NCBI RefSeq assembly: GCF_030687895.1
Contig: NZ_CP117452.1
Coordinates: 3,241,501 to 3,305,500, forward strand
Direction of reading: 5' to 3'
Length of the DNA stretch: 64,000 nt
From: Pseudomonas sp. FP198
GTDB lineage: Bacteria > Pseudomonadota > Gammaproteobacteria > Pseudomonadales > Pseudomonadaceae
Part shown: one piece after another, positions 36,200 to 45,812 of the stretch
How positions within the stretch are numbered: position 1 is the first letter of the stretch
Layout: every line of letters begins with the position of its first letter
Position numbers and translations under genes: made by a program
The notes under the pieces: generated by a model
Database searches by the model: none
The model's input: the letters and a program-made list of their open reading frames with translations, nothing else
Told to the model about the DNA's origin: nothing

Positions 36200-37411
36200 T
36201 CACCAATGCCACAGCGTGCCGTCTTCAAGACGGTTGACCGGCAGGCTGGCGCGTTTGTAGGGGTATTGGCGGGCAAGCTCTTCATCGATATCGACGCCAT
36301 GCCCTGGCGTTTCGCCCGGGGTGAAATGGCCGTCCTCGAAGCGATACGCATGAGGGAAGACCTCATCGATGCGGTCTTCGTGAGGCATGTGTTCCTGGAT
36401 GCCGAAGTTCGGCACCCACGTATCGAAATGCAGGGCCGCGCCCATGCACACCGGTGACAGGTCGGTGGCCCCGTGAAAACCGGTCCGCACCTGGAACAGC
36501 GCGGCGAAATCGGCGATGCGCCGCACGTGGGTGATGCCGCCGGCATGCACCAGCGTCGTGCGGATGTAGTCGATCAACTGTTCCTGGATCAGCTCGCGGC
36601 AGTCATGGATCGAGTTGAACACCTCGCCCACCGCCAGCGGCGTGGTGGTGTGCTGGCGGATCAGGCGGAAGCTCTGCTGGTTCTCCGCCGGCGTGCAGTC
36701 TTCCAGCCAGAACAGGTTGTACGGTTCCACGGCCTTGCCCAGGCGCCCGGCCTCGATGGGCGTCAGGCGATGATGCACGTCGTGGAGAATGTGCAGGTCA
36801 TCGCCAAAACGCTCGCGCACGGCGGCAAACAGCTTGGGTACGTAGTTGAGGTATTTGGCGGTGTCCCAGACGTGTTCGGCGGGCAAGTCGCTGTCGGCTG
36901 GTTCATAACGTTCGCCACTGCGTTTGGCGACCCCGTACGTCGTGGCAATGCCCGGCACGCCGCATTGCACCCGCACCGCCTTGTAGCCCAGCTCGACGTG
37001 ACGGGCGACTTCGTCCAGGCAGCCTTCGATGTCCTTGCCGGTGGCGTGCCCGTAGACCATCACCCGCTCACGGCTCTTGCCGCCGAGCAATTGGTACAGC
37101 GGCATGTTCGCGGCCTTGGCCTTGATGTCCCAGAGCGCCACGTCGACGGCGGCGATGGCCGTCATGGTCACCGGCCCCCGACGCCAGTACGCACCGCGAT
37201 AGAGGTACTGCCAGATGTCCTCGATGCGATGGGCATCGCGGCCGATCAACGCGGGAAGAACGTGCTCTTCCAGATACGCGACGACGGCCAGTTCACGGCC
37301 GTTCAACGTGGCATCGCCGATGCCGTAGATGCCTTCGTCGGTGACAATCTTCAACGTGACCAGGTTGCGCCCCGGGCAGGTAACGATGACACGCGCTTCA
37401 ACGATTTTCAT
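36200..37411 (-). CDS. manD: D-mannonate dehydratase, enolase superfamily (ManD/RspA)
   Basis: 403 residues, the family length. The capping domain is N-terminal and the barrel carries the ManD motifs [10 protein letters not shown] (metal Asp and catalytic His), LEDCTPAE, and VGEVFNS, with the C-terminal [12 protein letters not shown] block. It makes KDG from D-mannonate, like UxuA, but by an unrelated fold. In the FHGAT block the residue after His-Gly is Ala; my recollection, to be checked, is that Ala or Pro here tracks with catalytic efficiency. It follows the kinase gene by three bases. Two mannonate dehydratases in one operon suggest different flux roles or an accessory substrate. Confidence 0.92.
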   Translation of the reverse strand: MKIVEARVIVTCPGRNLVTLKIVTDEGIYGIGDATLNGRELAVVAYLEEHVLPALIGRDAHRIEDIWQYLYRGAYWRRGPVTMTAIAAVDVALWDIKAKAANMPLYQLLGGKSRERVMVYGHATGKDIEGCLDEVARHVELGYKAVRVQCGVPGIATTYGVAKRSGERYEPADSDLPAEHVWDTAKYLNYVPKLFAAVRERFGDDLHILHDVHHRLTPIEAGRLGKAVEPYNLFWLEDCTPAENQQSFRLIRQHTTTPLAVGEVFNSIHDCRELIQEQLIDYIRTTLVHAGGITHVRRIADFAALFQVRTGFHGATDLSPVCMGAALHFDTWVPNFGIQEHMPHEDRIDEVFPHAYRFEDGHFTPGETPGHGVDIDEELARQYPYKRASLPVNRLEDGTLWHW

Positions 37412-37414
37412 AAG

Positions 37415-38419
37415 TCAGACCTGTTCGACAAAAGGAAGTGAGGACGTGCCCATGCTCGGCATGGCCGCCTGCGGAATCAGCGCACCCCGGTACTGGACGA
37501 CCTCGGCAGCCAGGCGATGGCCCCAGCGGGCGGCCTGCTGCGGATCACCGCCGCGCAGGTGGCAGGCTAGGTAAGCAGCGTTGAACGAGTCACCGGCAGC
37601 GGTGGTGTCGATGACCTGCGCGACGGTCTGCGCAGGCACTTCGAAACGCCCCGCGGGACACTGGATCAGGCAACTGGCGGCGCCACGCTTGAGGGCGACC
37701 TCGCGGACTCCCGCCTCGGCGTAGGCACTGAACAAGGCATCAGGGTCGTGGTAGCCGAACAGGCTCGCGTCGTCTTCCCAAGTCACCAGCGCCAGGTCGC
37801 TCAGGTGCAGTAGATCGCGATAGGCCTGGCGGGCCGTTTCAGGGTCGGGCCAAAGGTGGGGACGGTAATTGTTGTCGAAGACAATGCGTGTGCCCGCCCG
37901 GCGAGCCCGATGCAAGGCGTGGATCAGGCGCTCGCGCCCCTCCGGCAGGAGGATCGCCAGGGTAATGCCGCTCAGGTAGACATAGTCGTAATCGGCCAGC
38001 GCAGCGAGCATGGCCTCGGCCTCGGCGCCTTCGAACATGCGCCGCGCCGCCGCTTCCGCGCGCCAGTAGAGGAACCGCCGCTCGCCGAGTGGATCGGTCT
38101 GGATGAAGTACAACCCCGGCAGCGCGTCTTCAATCACCCGGACATGCGCATCGCCAATGCCTTCGTCCAACCAGGACTGGCGCATGGCCGCGCTGAATGC
38201 GTCGTTGCCCACCGCGGTCATATAGTCCACGGCGACAGCGCCACATGGATTCAATCGGGCCAGGTAGACCGCGGTGTTAAGCGTATCGCCACCGAAGGTC
38301 TGCGTGATTGCGGCATCCGGCCCGCCGCGCATCTCGATCATGCACTCCCCCACCAATGCGACCTTCAGCGGTCGGGGGAAGCGGGTGTCCGGGCCATGGT
38401 TGAGTGTCAAATCCATCAT
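37415..38419 (-). CDS. kdgK: 2-Keto-3-deoxygluconate kinase, PfkB family
   Basis: 334 residues with the ribokinase fold: VALVGECMIEMRG at the N-terminus, FGGDTLNTAVYLARL for sugar binding, and DTTAAGDSFNAAY with catalytic Asp near the C-terminus. It phosphorylates KDG to KDPG, the entry to the Entner-Doudoroff aldolase step, which must be supplied from elsewhere. It is first in a six-gene operon whose other enzymes produce KDG. Two operator-like palindromes lie in its promoter, shared with the divergent IclR gene. Confidence 0.92.
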   Translation of the reverse strand: MMDLTLNHGPDTRFPRPLKVALVGECMIEMRGGPDAAITQTFGGDTLNTAVYLARLNPCGAVAVDYMTAVGNDAFSAAMRQSWLDEGIGDAHVRVIEDALPGLYFIQTDPLGERRFLYWRAEAAARRMFEGAEAEAMLAALADYDYVYLSGITLAILLPEGRERLIHALHRARRAGTRIVFDNNYRPHLWPDPETARQAYRDLLHLSDLALVTWEDDASLFGYHDPDALFSAYAEAGVREVALKRGAASCLIQCPAGRFEVPAQTVAQVIDTTAAGDSFNAAYLACHLRGGDPQQAARWGHRLAAEVVQYRGALIPQAAMPSMGTSSLPFVEQV

Positions 38420-38438
38420 TACGCGCCTTTCTTGTTTT

Positions 38439-38453
38439 TAAAACGGCGTTTCA
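38439..38453. promoter_or_regulatory. Putative KdgR operator, copy 1
   Basis: TAAAACGGCGTTTCA, which on the other strand reads TGAAACGCCGTTTTA. It lies 20 bp upstream of kdgK and is nearly identical to the site at 38507. Confidence 0.55.
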
Positions 38454-38506
38454 TTTTTATCTCAAGGCCCGAGTCTAGTCAGATTTCCGGCCTCGTCAAG
38501 CAAAAA

Positions 38507-38521
38507 TGAAACAGCGTTTTG
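38507..38521. promoter_or_regulatory. Putative KdgR operator, copy 2
   Basis: TGAAACAGCGTTTTG, 49 bp upstream of the IclR-type regulator start. It matches copy 1 (opposite strand) in 12 of 15 bases, as expected for one regulator acting on both divergent promoters. Confidence 0.55.
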
Positions 38522-38569
38522 TTCTGCTTGCGTATATCCTTGGGTTTTACTTTTCACGTTGGAGCCTTC

Positions 38570-39352
38570 ATGGACAACAGCGTCATTCCCAACAACGATC
38601 TGGTGTCGGCGGTTGGCCGGACCATGGCCGTGCTCGAGGCCCTGGCCGAGCATCCGGAAGAAAGCGGCGTGTCGGAAATCGCCACCAAACTGGACATGTC
38701 CAAGGCCACGGTTTATCGCTTCCTGCAGTCACTCAAGGCTCGCGGGTATGTGGTGCAGGATGCCGAAGATCGTTATCGCCTCAGCGTCCGGCTGTTCGAA
38801 CTGGGCGCCCAGGCCCTGCCACACCTGGACATCGTTCGCGAAGCGGAGCCGGGGATGCGCCGGATCAACGAGCTGACCGCCGAGACCGTGCACCTGGGGA
38901 TCCTTGACGAAGGCAGCATCGTCTACGTGCACAAGATCGACTCCAAATACAACCTGCGCATGTACTCGCGCATCGGCCGGCGGGCGCCGTTGTATTGCAC
39001 CGGCATCGGCAAAGTGCTGATGGCGTGGCTGGAAGAAGAGGAGCTGCTCGCGCACCTGGCGCAGGAAAGCTTCGAGCGCCGTACGGCCAATACCTTGACC
39101 AGTGTCGAGGCGTATCTGCAGGAGTTGGAGATTGTTCGCCAGCAGGGCTATGCCGAGGATCACGAAGAATTCGAAGACAACATGCGCTGCCTGGCGGCAC
39201 CGATCCGCGACCGGTTCGGCCATGTCATCGGCGGGATGAGCGTTTCATTCCCGTGCTTTCGCTTCAGGGAAGAATTGAAGCAGGACTACGTCAAGCAACT
39301 GATGCAGGCGACGCAGCAGATTTCAGCTCAGTTGGGTTGGCATGCACGTTGA
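38570..39352 (+). CDS. kdgR: IclR-family transcriptional regulator, KdgR-like
   Basis: 260 residues from ATG at 38570 (TTGGAG upstream). The N-terminal winged helix is at 10-75 (GVSEIATKLDMSKATVYRFLQSLKARGYV). The IclR effector domain follows with ETVHLGILDEGSIVYVHKID, GKVLMAWL and GYAEDHEEFEDNMRCLAAPI. KdgR proteins sense KDG or KDPG and repress hexuronate genes. The gene is divergent from the KDG operon with two matching palindromes between them, which supports that role. Confidence 0.9.
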   Translation: MDNSVIPNNDLVSAVGRTMAVLEALAEHPEESGVSEIATKLDMSKATVYRFLQSLKARGYVVQDAEDRYRLSVRLFELGAQALPHLDIVREAEPGMRRINELTAETVHLGILDEGSIVYVHKIDSKYNLRMYSRIGRRAPLYCTGIGKVLMAWLEEEELLAHLAQESFERRTANTLTSVEAYLQELEIVRQQGYAEDHEEFEDNMRCLAAPIRDRFGHVIGGMSVSFPCFRFREELKQDYVKQLMQATQQISAQLGWHAR

Positions 39353-39374
39353 GCGCTAGATCCGACGACAACCC

Positions 39375-39508
39375 GTGGCGAGGGAGCTTGCTCCCGCTGG
39401 GTCGCAAAGCGGCCCCAAAAACCTGCCGAATGCGGCGCATCAGACACACCGCATCCACTGGTTTTTACGACTGCTTCGCAGCCGAGCGGGAGCAAGCTAC
39501 CTCGCCAC
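39375..39508. repeat. REP doublet, related to the one at 22145
   Basis: Two inverted REPs (the second with one change, AAGCTACCTC) around a spacer that shares CAGACACACCGCATCC and CGACTGCTTCGCAGCCGAGC with the element at 22145-22277. Unlike that copy, no flanking 17-bp inverted repeat is seen. Confidence 0.8.
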
Positions 39509-39577
39509 GGGTCCTTCGTTCCCTTGAGCGGAGCGCATTACCTGCTAGCTCCCACAAGTTTGAACCCCCATCCCTCC

Positions 39578-40003
39578 TTATTTCGCAAAGAGCTGACTCA
39601 TATCCTTGAACGCCTTGAACTCCAGCGCATTGCCGCAAGGGTCGAACAGGAACATCGTCGCCTGCTCGCCCACCTGACCCTTGAAGCGGATGTAGGGTTC
39701 GATGACGAATTCGGTACCCAACGACTTCAATCGCTCGGCCAGCGCTTCCCATTCCGCCCAACCCAGTACGACGCCGAAGTGCGGAACCAGCACATCGTGC
39801 CCATCCACGGCATTGCTGTGCGCGTTGTCCTGGGAAGCGGTCTTCGGATGCTCGTGGATCACCAACTGGTGCCCGTAGAAGTTGAAGTCGACCCATTGAT
39901 CACTGGAACGCCCCTCCTCCAGCCCGAACACCTGGCCATAAAAGTTTCGGGCCGCCGCGAGGTCATAAACCGGGATTGCGAGATGGAAAGGTGAAAGGCT
40001 CAT
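39578..40003 (-). CDS. VOC-superfamily protein (glyoxalase/bleomycin-resistance type)
   Basis: 141 residues from ATG at 40003, with TTTGGAG upstream. One VOC module pair: [45 protein letters not shown] and [15 protein letters not shown]. His near residue 7, His in VPHFG and Glu in LEFK could be metal ligands. The gene is divergent from a LysR regulator 124 bp away. The substrate is unknown; single-step dioxygenase, lyase or binding roles all occur in this family. Confidence 0.82.
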   Translation of the reverse strand: MSLSPFHLAIPVYDLAAARNFYGQVFGLEEGRSSDQWVDFNFYGHQLVIHEHPKTASQDNAHSNAVDGHDVLVPHFGVVLGWAEWEALAERLKSLGTEFVIEPYIRFKGQVGEQATMFLFDPCGNALEFKAFKDMSQLFAK

Positions 40004-40127
40004 CAGGACTCCAAATGACAATATTCTTGTTCAAGGGCACGCTCATCAAGGCGTGCCCTATCGTAGGCGTGGCCACTGAACAATAAAATCAATATAAATT
40101 TCTCAGAAACACAATTAGTCTTGATGA

Positions 40128-41006
40128 ATGATCAAAGAACTCAAGACCCTCATCGCGGTGGCGCGCGAAGGCACCTTTGCCGCCGCCGGGCACAGGATCG
40201 GCCTCACCCAGGCGGCGGTCAGCGCGCAGATCCAGCGTCTGGAAGCCGAACTGGGCTTCGAGCTGTTCGACCGCAAGGGCCGCTCGGCCCGCCTCAACAA
40301 GCGGGGCCAGCAGATACTACTGCAAGCCCAGGAGCTGCTCCGTCTTTACGACAATCTCGGCTCCACCCTGCCCGGACTACCCGCCAGCGTCCTGGTGAAC
40401 ATCGGCGCGATCGCCTCCGTCCAGCGTTCCTATCTGCCGGACGCCCTCGCCAGGTTCCACCAGCGGTGTCCGCAATGTCGCACGCGTGTGGTGCCAGGCC
40501 TGTCGGTCGAGTTGATCAACCTGGTGGACGCCGGCGAAATCGACCTGGCGGTGATGATCCGCCCGCCGTTCTCGCTGCAAAGCGACCTGCGCTGGACGAC
40601 GCTGGCGCTTGAGCCCTACCGGTTGATCGTCCCCCGTGGAATGCTCGGCGAGGACTGGGCGGCGCTGCTGTCGAGCCAACCTTTCATCCGCTATGACCGG
40701 TCGTCCTTCGGTGGCAGGCAGGTCGACCGTTTCCTGCGGCAGATGCACTTCACCTTGCGCGAAGTGTGCGAGCTGGATGAACTGGACGCGATCATCAAAC
40801 TGGTGGAAAAAGGCGTCGGTGTCGCCCTGGTGCCGCAGACATCGGCCCATCAGCCATGGCCGAAAGGTGTGCGGGCGCTCGACTTGGGCCAGCACACTTT
40901 TCACCGCGATATCGGCCTCATCCATCGGTCGCGGCAGAGCCTTGCCGACCCCGTCGCGACGTTGGCCGAACTGATTCAAGAGCAGGCCGGCGGTGGCGTT
41001 GGATAG
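40128..41006 (+). CDS. LysR-family transcriptional regulator
   Basis: 292 residues. The helix-turn-helix occupies the first 60 residues (LKTLIAVAREGTFAAAGHRIGLTQAAVSAQIQRLEAELGFELFDRKG), followed by two periplasmic-binding-like effector halves. It is divergent from the VOC gene and is its likely regulator. It ends 14 bp before the convergent gamma-glutamyltransferase gene. The effector is not predictable. Confidence 0.92.
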   Translation: MIKELKTLIAVAREGTFAAAGHRIGLTQAAVSAQIQRLEAELGFELFDRKGRSARLNKRGQQILLQAQELLRLYDNLGSTLPGLPASVLVNIGAIASVQRSYLPDALARFHQRCPQCRTRVVPGLSVELINLVDAGEIDLAVMIRPPFSLQSDLRWTTLALEPYRLIVPRGMLGEDWAALLSSQPFIRYDRSSFGGRQVDRFLRQMHFTLREVCELDELDAIIKLVEKGVGVALVPQTSAHQPWPKGVRALDLGQHTFHRDIGLIHRSRQSLADPVATLAELIQEQAGGGVG

Positions 41007-41020
41007 CGCCTCTGCAGCGG

Positions 41021-42631
41021 CTACCAGACCGCGATATGCGAATCCGCGCGCGGTTCGGTCCCGCCACACAACACGCCACTGACCGGATCGCGCAGGATGA
41101 TCTGGCCGCGCCCGTAGTCGGTCAGGTCGCTGGCGACCTGAACCTCGTGGCCGCGGCGCGCCAGGGCATTGATCAGGTCCCGTGAAGCGCCCTGTTCGAT
41201 GCCGACCTTCATCTCGCCCAGCCATTGCCAGCGCGGCGCATCCAGGGCCGCTTGCGGGTTCAGGCCGAAATCCACCAGGTTCATGACCATTTGCACATGT
41301 CCCTGGGGTTGCATGTAGCCGCCCATCACGCCGAAAGGACCGAGGGCCTCGCCATCACGGGTAAGAAACCCGGGAATGATGGTATGGAAGGTCTTCTTGC
41401 CTGAGGCCAGGCAATTGGCGTGGGCCGGATCAAGGCTGAACTCCTGGCCGCGATTCTGCAGTGCGATTCCGCTGTCGGGCAGCACCACGCCGGAGCCGAA
41501 CCCGTGGTAGTTGCTCTGGATGAACGAGACCATATTGCCCTCGCCGTCGGCGGTCGCCAGGTACACCGTGCCGCTGGCGTGGGGATCGCCGGGCTTTGGC
41601 GGTTGGGCCTGCTCGCCGATCTGTCCGCGACGGCGGGCACTGTAGTCATCGCTGAGCAAATCGGCCACGGCCACGCGCATGTGCAGGGGGTCGGTGATGT
41701 GGTGCAGGCCGTCGCTGTAGGCGAGCTTCATCGCCTCCAACTGACGATGCCAGGTCTGCTGGCTGTCACGGTGATCGAAGTCGAAGCCTTCAAGTATTTT
41801 CAACGCCATCAAGGCCACCAGGCCCTGCCCGCTCGGCGGGATCTCCCAGACATCGACGCCACGGTAATTGACGTGGATGGGGTCGACCCACTGGGCGCGA
41901 TAATCCCTCAGGTCCGAGGCGCGCAGGTAGCCGCCGCTGGCTCGGGAATGGGCATCCAGGCGCTCGGCCAATGCGCCGCGATAGAGGCTTTCGCAGCATG
42001 TGACGGCCAGTTCCTGGAGCGTGCGGGCCTGGGCCGGATTGCGGAAAATCTCCCCGGCCCGTGGCGCGCGAGCTTCGATGAGAAAGGTATCGAACCAGGC
42101 CTCCAGGACCGGATCGCGATGGGGCGTGAGCTCGTTCACCGCGACCTGCCATTGATGGGCAACCACCGGCGACACTACAAAACCGTCCCGCGCCAGGCTG
42201 ATCGCCGGTTGCAACAACTCGGCAAAAGGCAGCTTGCCGAAGCGCCGGGACAGCTCGGCCCAGGCCGACGGGCAACCGGGAACGGTGACGGGCGTCCAGC
42301 CATACACCGGCATCTGTTCATGGCCGGCCGCCTTGACCGCCTCGATGCTCAAGGCCGCCGGTGCATGGCCGTTGCCGTTGAGCCCATGCAACTGGCCCTT
42401 GCACCAGACCAACGCGAAGGCGTCACCGCCAATACCGCAGCCGGTGGGCTCCACCACCGTCAGCGCCGCCGCCGTGGCGATGGCGGCGTCGATGGCGTTG
42501 CCACCTTTTTGCATGACCTCGATGCCCGCCTGGGCCGCCAGGGGCTGGGACGCGGCGACCATGCCGCGACGGGCGAAAACGCTCTGGCGCTGCGACGGAT
42601 ATGGGTATTCGTGGGCAGAAAATTTCAGCAT
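41021..42631 (-). CDS. Gamma-glutamyltransferase family protein, cytoplasmic type
   Basis: 536 residues. The autoprocessing Thr is likely the Thr of SGTVYLATADGEGNMVS (about residue 355), which would start the small subunit. Other GGT blocks are QKGGNAIDAAIATAAALTVVEPTGCGIGGDAF and PPSGQGLVALMALKIL. Unlike secreted GGTs there is no signal peptide, so it most likely works in the cytoplasm, like the YwrD group. It is last in an operon with a polar amino-acid ABC importer, so it probably cleaves an imported gamma-glutamyl compound. Confidence 0.9.
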   Translation of the reverse strand: MLKFSAHEYPYPSQRQSVFARRGMVAASQPLAAQAGIEVMQKGGNAIDAAIATAAALTVVEPTGCGIGGDAFALVWCKGQLHGLNGNGHAPAALSIEAVKAAGHEQMPVYGWTPVTVPGCPSAWAELSRRFGKLPFAELLQPAISLARDGFVVSPVVAHQWQVAVNELTPHRDPVLEAWFDTFLIEARAPRAGEIFRNPAQARTLQELAVTCCESLYRGALAERLDAHSRASGGYLRASDLRDYRAQWVDPIHVNYRGVDVWEIPPSGQGLVALMALKILEGFDFDHRDSQQTWHRQLEAMKLAYSDGLHHITDPLHMRVAVADLLSDDYSARRRGQIGEQAQPPKPGDPHASGTVYLATADGEGNMVSFIQSNYHGFGSGVVLPDSGIALQNRGQEFSLDPAHANCLASGKKTFHTIIPGFLTRDGEALGPFGVMGGYMQPQGHVQMVMNLVDFGLNPQAALDAPRWQWLGEMKVGIEQGASRDLINALARRGHEVQVASDLTDYGRGQIILRDPVSGVLCGGTEPRADSHIAVW

Positions 42632-42672
42632 GGCAAAGGCTCTTCAATACGGAAATACATGGCCGGGAAAGG

Positions 42673-43452
42673 TCACAGCACGCGACTGAGAAAGGCCCGG
42701 GTGCGCGGGTGGATGGGGTGACAGAAAATCTGCTCCGGCGGCCCTTGCTCGATGAGCTCGCCCTGATCGAGCACCACCACGCGGTCCGCCACTTCGCGGG
42801 CAAAGCCCATCTCGTGGGTCACCACGACCATGGTCATGCCCTCCTCGGCCAATTCCTTCATCACTTGCAGGACCTCGCCGACGGTTTCCGGGTCGAGGGC
42901 GCTGGTCGGTTCGTCGAACAGCATGGCCTGGGGTTTCATCGCCAGCGCGCGAGCAATCGCCACCCGCTGTTGCTGGCCACCGGAAAGCATCGACGGGTAG
43001 TGATCGGCCTTGTCCGCCAGGCCGACCCGTTCCAGCAAGCCGCGAGCCTGTTCCAGCGCTGCGGCGCGAGGCACGCCGAGCACCTGGATCGGCGCCTCGA
43101 TGATGTTCTCCAGGGCAGTCATGTGGGGGAACAGATTGAAGCGCTGGAACACCATGCCGATGTCCCTGCGCTGGCGGGCGATGTTGCGCTCCGACTCCCG
43201 CACCAGGCTGCCGTCGGCCCGCTCGCGGTAACCCATGGCCTGGCCATTGACGCGGATGCGTCCGCCCTGGATGTCTTCCAGCAGATTGATGCAACGGATG
43301 AAGGTGGTCTTGCCGGAGCCTGACGCGCCGATCAGCACCACCACTTCACCGCGCCGCACCTGCAGCGAGATGCCCTTGAGAATCTGCAACTCACCGAAGG
43401 ACTTGTGTACGTCCAGCGCCTCGATGATCAGCTCTTCACTCTTGTGCGCCAT
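42673..43452 (-). CDS. Polar amino-acid ABC transporter ATP-binding protein
   Basis: 259 residues from ATG at 43452. Walker [10 protein letters not shown], signature [15 protein letters not shown], Walker [13 protein letters not shown] and switch [14 protein letters not shown] are the GlnQ/HisP type. The start directly follows the permease stop at 43455. It powers import by the permease and binding protein encoded upstream. The longer opening to 43578 overlaps the permease and is not used. Confidence 0.95.
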   Translation of the reverse strand: MAHKSEELIIEALDVHKSFGELQILKGISLQVRRGEVVVLIGASGSGKTTFIRCINLLEDIQGGRIRVNGQAMGYRERADGSLVRESERNIARQRRDIGMVFQRFNLFPHMTALENIIEAPIQVLGVPRAAALEQARGLLERVGLADKADHYPSMLSGGQQQRVAIARALAMKPQAMLFDEPTSALDPETVGEVLQVMKELAEEGMTMVVVTHEMGFAREVADRVVVLDQGELIEQGPPEQIFCHPIHPRTRAFLSRVL

Positions 43453-43454
43453 GG

Positions 43455-44231
43455 TCAACGTGCCCTCAGCAGGTTCAAGGTGCTGCGACCGAACATTCGC
43501 AGCGACGCCGGCGGCGGTGACGACGGCCGGTCCGACTGGCCGAAACGGCCCTCCAGCCAGCGCTGGAAAAAGCCCCACAGGGTGGTCAGCAGCAGGAAAT
43601 AGATCGCCACCACCAGGTACAACTCGAACACCCGGAACGTCGCCGACGTGACCATCTGGGTACTGAGCAGCAGCTCCTGCACGCCGATCACGCTGACCAG
43701 CGTGGTGTTCTTGAGCATCACGTTGAACTCGTTGCCCAGCGGCGGAACGATGACCCGGAACGCCTGGGGCAAGACAATGCGGCGCATCAGCTTGGCGAAG
43801 GTCATGCCCAGGGAACGTCCGGCCTCGTATTGGCCCTTGTCCACCGCACCGATGCCAGCGCGGATGATCTCGGCCATGTAGGCGCCCTCGTTGAGGCCGA
43901 GGGCGATGATCGCCGCCTGGATATTACCGGGCACCACCAGGCCGAACAGCTCGATGTCTTCGAAGCGGAAAATCCCGCCGGCAGCCAGGGCGGTGTAGAG
44001 AAAGACGATCTGCACCAGCAACGGCGTACCGCGCATCAGCCACACGTAGAAGCGCACCGGCAGGTGCAGCAACGGGTTCTTCGACAACCGCAGCAGCGCG
44101 GCCGCCAGCCCCAGGGCACAACCGAGCAGCATCGCCAGCACGCTGATCAGGCAGGTCAGCCACAGCCCGGTGAGGTACACCTCACTGGGCTGCAACAGGT
44201 ACTGCCAGAACACATCCCAATTGAAGTTCAT
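43455..44231 (-). CDS. Polar amino-acid ABC transporter permease
   Basis: 258 residues from ATG at 44231 (TTGAGG upstream). It has five to six hydrophobic segments and the HisM/GlnP loop [34 protein letters not shown] that contacts the ATPase. Only one permease gene is present, so it would act as a homodimer. It lies between the binding protein and ATPase genes with near-zero gaps. Confidence 0.93.
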   Translation of the reverse strand: MNFNWDVFWQYLLQPSEVYLTGLWLTCLISVLAMLLGCALGLAAALLRLSKNPLLHLPVRFYVWLMRGTPLLVQIVFLYTALAAGGIFRFEDIELFGLVVPGNIQAAIIALGLNEGAYMAEIIRAGIGAVDKGQYEAGRSLGMTFAKLMRRIVLPQAFRVIVPPLGNEFNVMLKNTTLVSVIGVQELLLSTQMVTSATFRVFELYLVVAIYFLLLTTLWGFFQRWLEGRFGQSDRPSSPPPASLRMFGRSTLNLLRAR

Positions 44232-44241
44232 GGGTTTAGCC

Positions 44242-45048
44242 TCAATCCAGTGTGTCGCTGGCGACATGCCATTTGCCGAGCAACTGGCTGTAGCTGCCGT
44301 CGCTGCGCATGTCAGCGATGATCTGCTGCACGGCGGCGGTCAATTGCGGATCGTCCTTGCGGATGCCCAGTCCGGTGAGAATCCGACTGAATGCCGGCAC
44401 GCCTTCTTCGAACAGGTCAGGGGCCATGCCAGCGTAGTAACCGGCGGTTTCCACGGTAGTGCCGTAGGCGTCGACCTGGCTGATGCGCAAGGCCTGGAAG
44501 GCATCGGTGTCGGTGTTGTAGACCACCAGCTTCATCGGCGGCTTGCCGGCCTTGGCCAGGGTTTCGTTTTCGGCGTCGAGCAGGGTCTTGATGGTCGAAC
44601 CGTTGAGTACCGCGACCTTGTGGCCGGAGAGACTCTGCAGCGTCTTCAGGCCCTTGGGATTGCCCTTGGGCACCACCACCGCCTGGCTGGAATACATGTA
44701 GTTGACGATGTCGATCACCTCGCGGCGCTCGGGCTTGTCGAACAGCTGGTCGACGATCATGTCGCACTGCCGGGCCAGCAGCGCCGGAAGCAATCCGGAG
44801 AAGGGAATGACCCGCCATTCGACCTTCTTGTCGCCCAGGCGCTTGGCGATTTCCAGCCCCAGGTCCACGGTCAGTCCCTTGGGTTTCTGCGCCGCATCGA
44901 AGGACACCAGCGGCGGCGAATCCATGCCCGAGCAATAGACGAGTTTATCGACCTTGAGCAAGCGATCCGGGACAACGGGCGCGGCTAGCGCCCACTGAGC
45001 ACACAATCCCAAGGATAAAGCGGCGACCAACAGGCTAGGCTTATGCAT
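44242..45048 (-). CDS. Polar amino-acid ABC transporter substrate-binding protein (family 3)
   Basis: 268 residues. Signal peptide ends near AQWALAAP. The mature protein has the SBP-family-3 blocks GLTVDLGLEIAKRLG, VEWRVIPFSGLLPALLARQCDMI and LSGHKVAVLNGST. It should bind a polar or gamma-glutamyl amino acid in the periplasm for the permease next to it. It starts the operon that ends in gamma-glutamyltransferase. A GntR regulator lies 79 bp upstream on the same strand. Confidence 0.92.
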   Translation of the reverse strand: MHKPSLLVAALSLGLCAQWALAAPVVPDRLLKVDKLVYCSGMDSPPLVSFDAAQKPKGLTVDLGLEIAKRLGDKKVEWRVIPFSGLLPALLARQCDMIVDQLFDKPERREVIDIVNYMYSSQAVVVPKGNPKGLKTLQSLSGHKVAVLNGSTIKTLLDAENETLAKAGKPPMKLVVYNTDTDAFQALRISQVDAYGTTVETAGYYAGMAPDLFEEGVPAFSRILTGLGIRKDDPQLTAAVQQIIADMRSDGSYSQLLGKWHVASDTLD

Positions 45049-45127
45049 GACCAGACACTCCGGTTCAGTAAATGACGGGCAGTACTCAAAGTCAGAACAC
45101 GAGGCAGGCTCTCAGGGCCTGCTCTGG

Positions 45128-45796
45128 TTATTTTTTCCCTTGCAGAAACTTGATCAGTTCGGGAACGGTGCCTTCGATATGCGCGCGCACCACCGCCTCG
45201 GCCTTATCCGCGTCGCCCGCGCGGAGGGCGTCGAGGATCACGACGTGCTCCTGGCGCGCGCTCAAGGGCTTTTCGACATGCTGCAACCACAGGCGCATCG
45301 GCGCCTCGATCAGCGAATACAGGGCGCTGATCTGCTTCAACAAGCGCGGGCGACCGCTGAGGCTGCACAGATATTCATGGAACGCGCGGTGGCGGCTGAC
45401 CCACTCGGCGCTCTCTTCGCGGTAATCGTCCATCTCGTCCAGCAGGCGCTCCAGGGCCGCCAATTGACGCTCACCGATCTTCGCTGTCGCGACACGCACT
45501 GCCAGGCCTTCCAGTGCGCTGCGCATTTCGAAGACTTCGTGCAGTTCGTCGATGTCCAGACCACTGACGACCGCCCCGCGGTTCGGCCGCAGGGTGACGA
45601 GGCCCTGGGCATCCAGACGGCGGAAGGCTTCGCGCACCGGCATGCGGCTCATGCCGATCTCGTTGGCAATGTCCTCGGCGATCAGCCGATCGCCCTTGCG
45701 CAGGCGACCACCGCATATGGCCTCCAGCAAAAAGTTGTAGGCCTCTTCCTCGGCGGTGATTGGCGGACGTTCAGCATAGGTCGGAGCAAACTGCAT
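45128..45796 (-). CDS. GntR-family (FCD/VanR type) regulator of the gamma-glutamyl importer operon
   Basis: 222 residues from ATG at 45796 (AGAAGG upstream); the upstream extension crosses the operator and is rejected. The wHTH is at 10-75 (LRKGDRLIAEDIANEIGMSRMPVREAFRRLDAQGLV), and an FCD domain follows with RRAFHEYL-type metal or ligand residues. It is directly upstream of the ABC and gamma-glutamyltransferase genes on the same strand, and a palindrome lies upstream of it. It may be in the same transcript or act on it. Confidence 0.9.
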   Translation of the reverse strand: MQFAPTYAERPPITAEEEAYNFLLEAICGGRLRKGDRLIAEDIANEIGMSRMPVREAFRRLDAQGLVTLRPNRGAVVSGLDIDELHEVFEMRSALEGLAVRVATAKIGERQLAALERLLDEMDDYREESAEWVSRHRAFHEYLCSLSGRPRLLKQISALYSLIEAPMRLWLQHVEKPLSARQEHVVILDALRAGDADKAEAVVRAHIEGTVPELIKFLQGKK

Positions 45797-45812
45797 GGCG
45801 GCACCTTCTGCA

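Noticed and set aside
40118..40140. Palindrome TTGAT-N4-GATCAA as LysR operator
   Set aside because: It overlaps the LysR start codon and the arms are short; chance match likely.
41420..42721. 433-codon open frame opposite gamma-glutamyltransferase
   Set aside because: Antisense shadow without motif.
45097..45120. Terminator between the GntR and binding-protein genes
   Set aside because: GCAGGC/GCCTGC stem is short and not followed by a T run on the transcribed strand.
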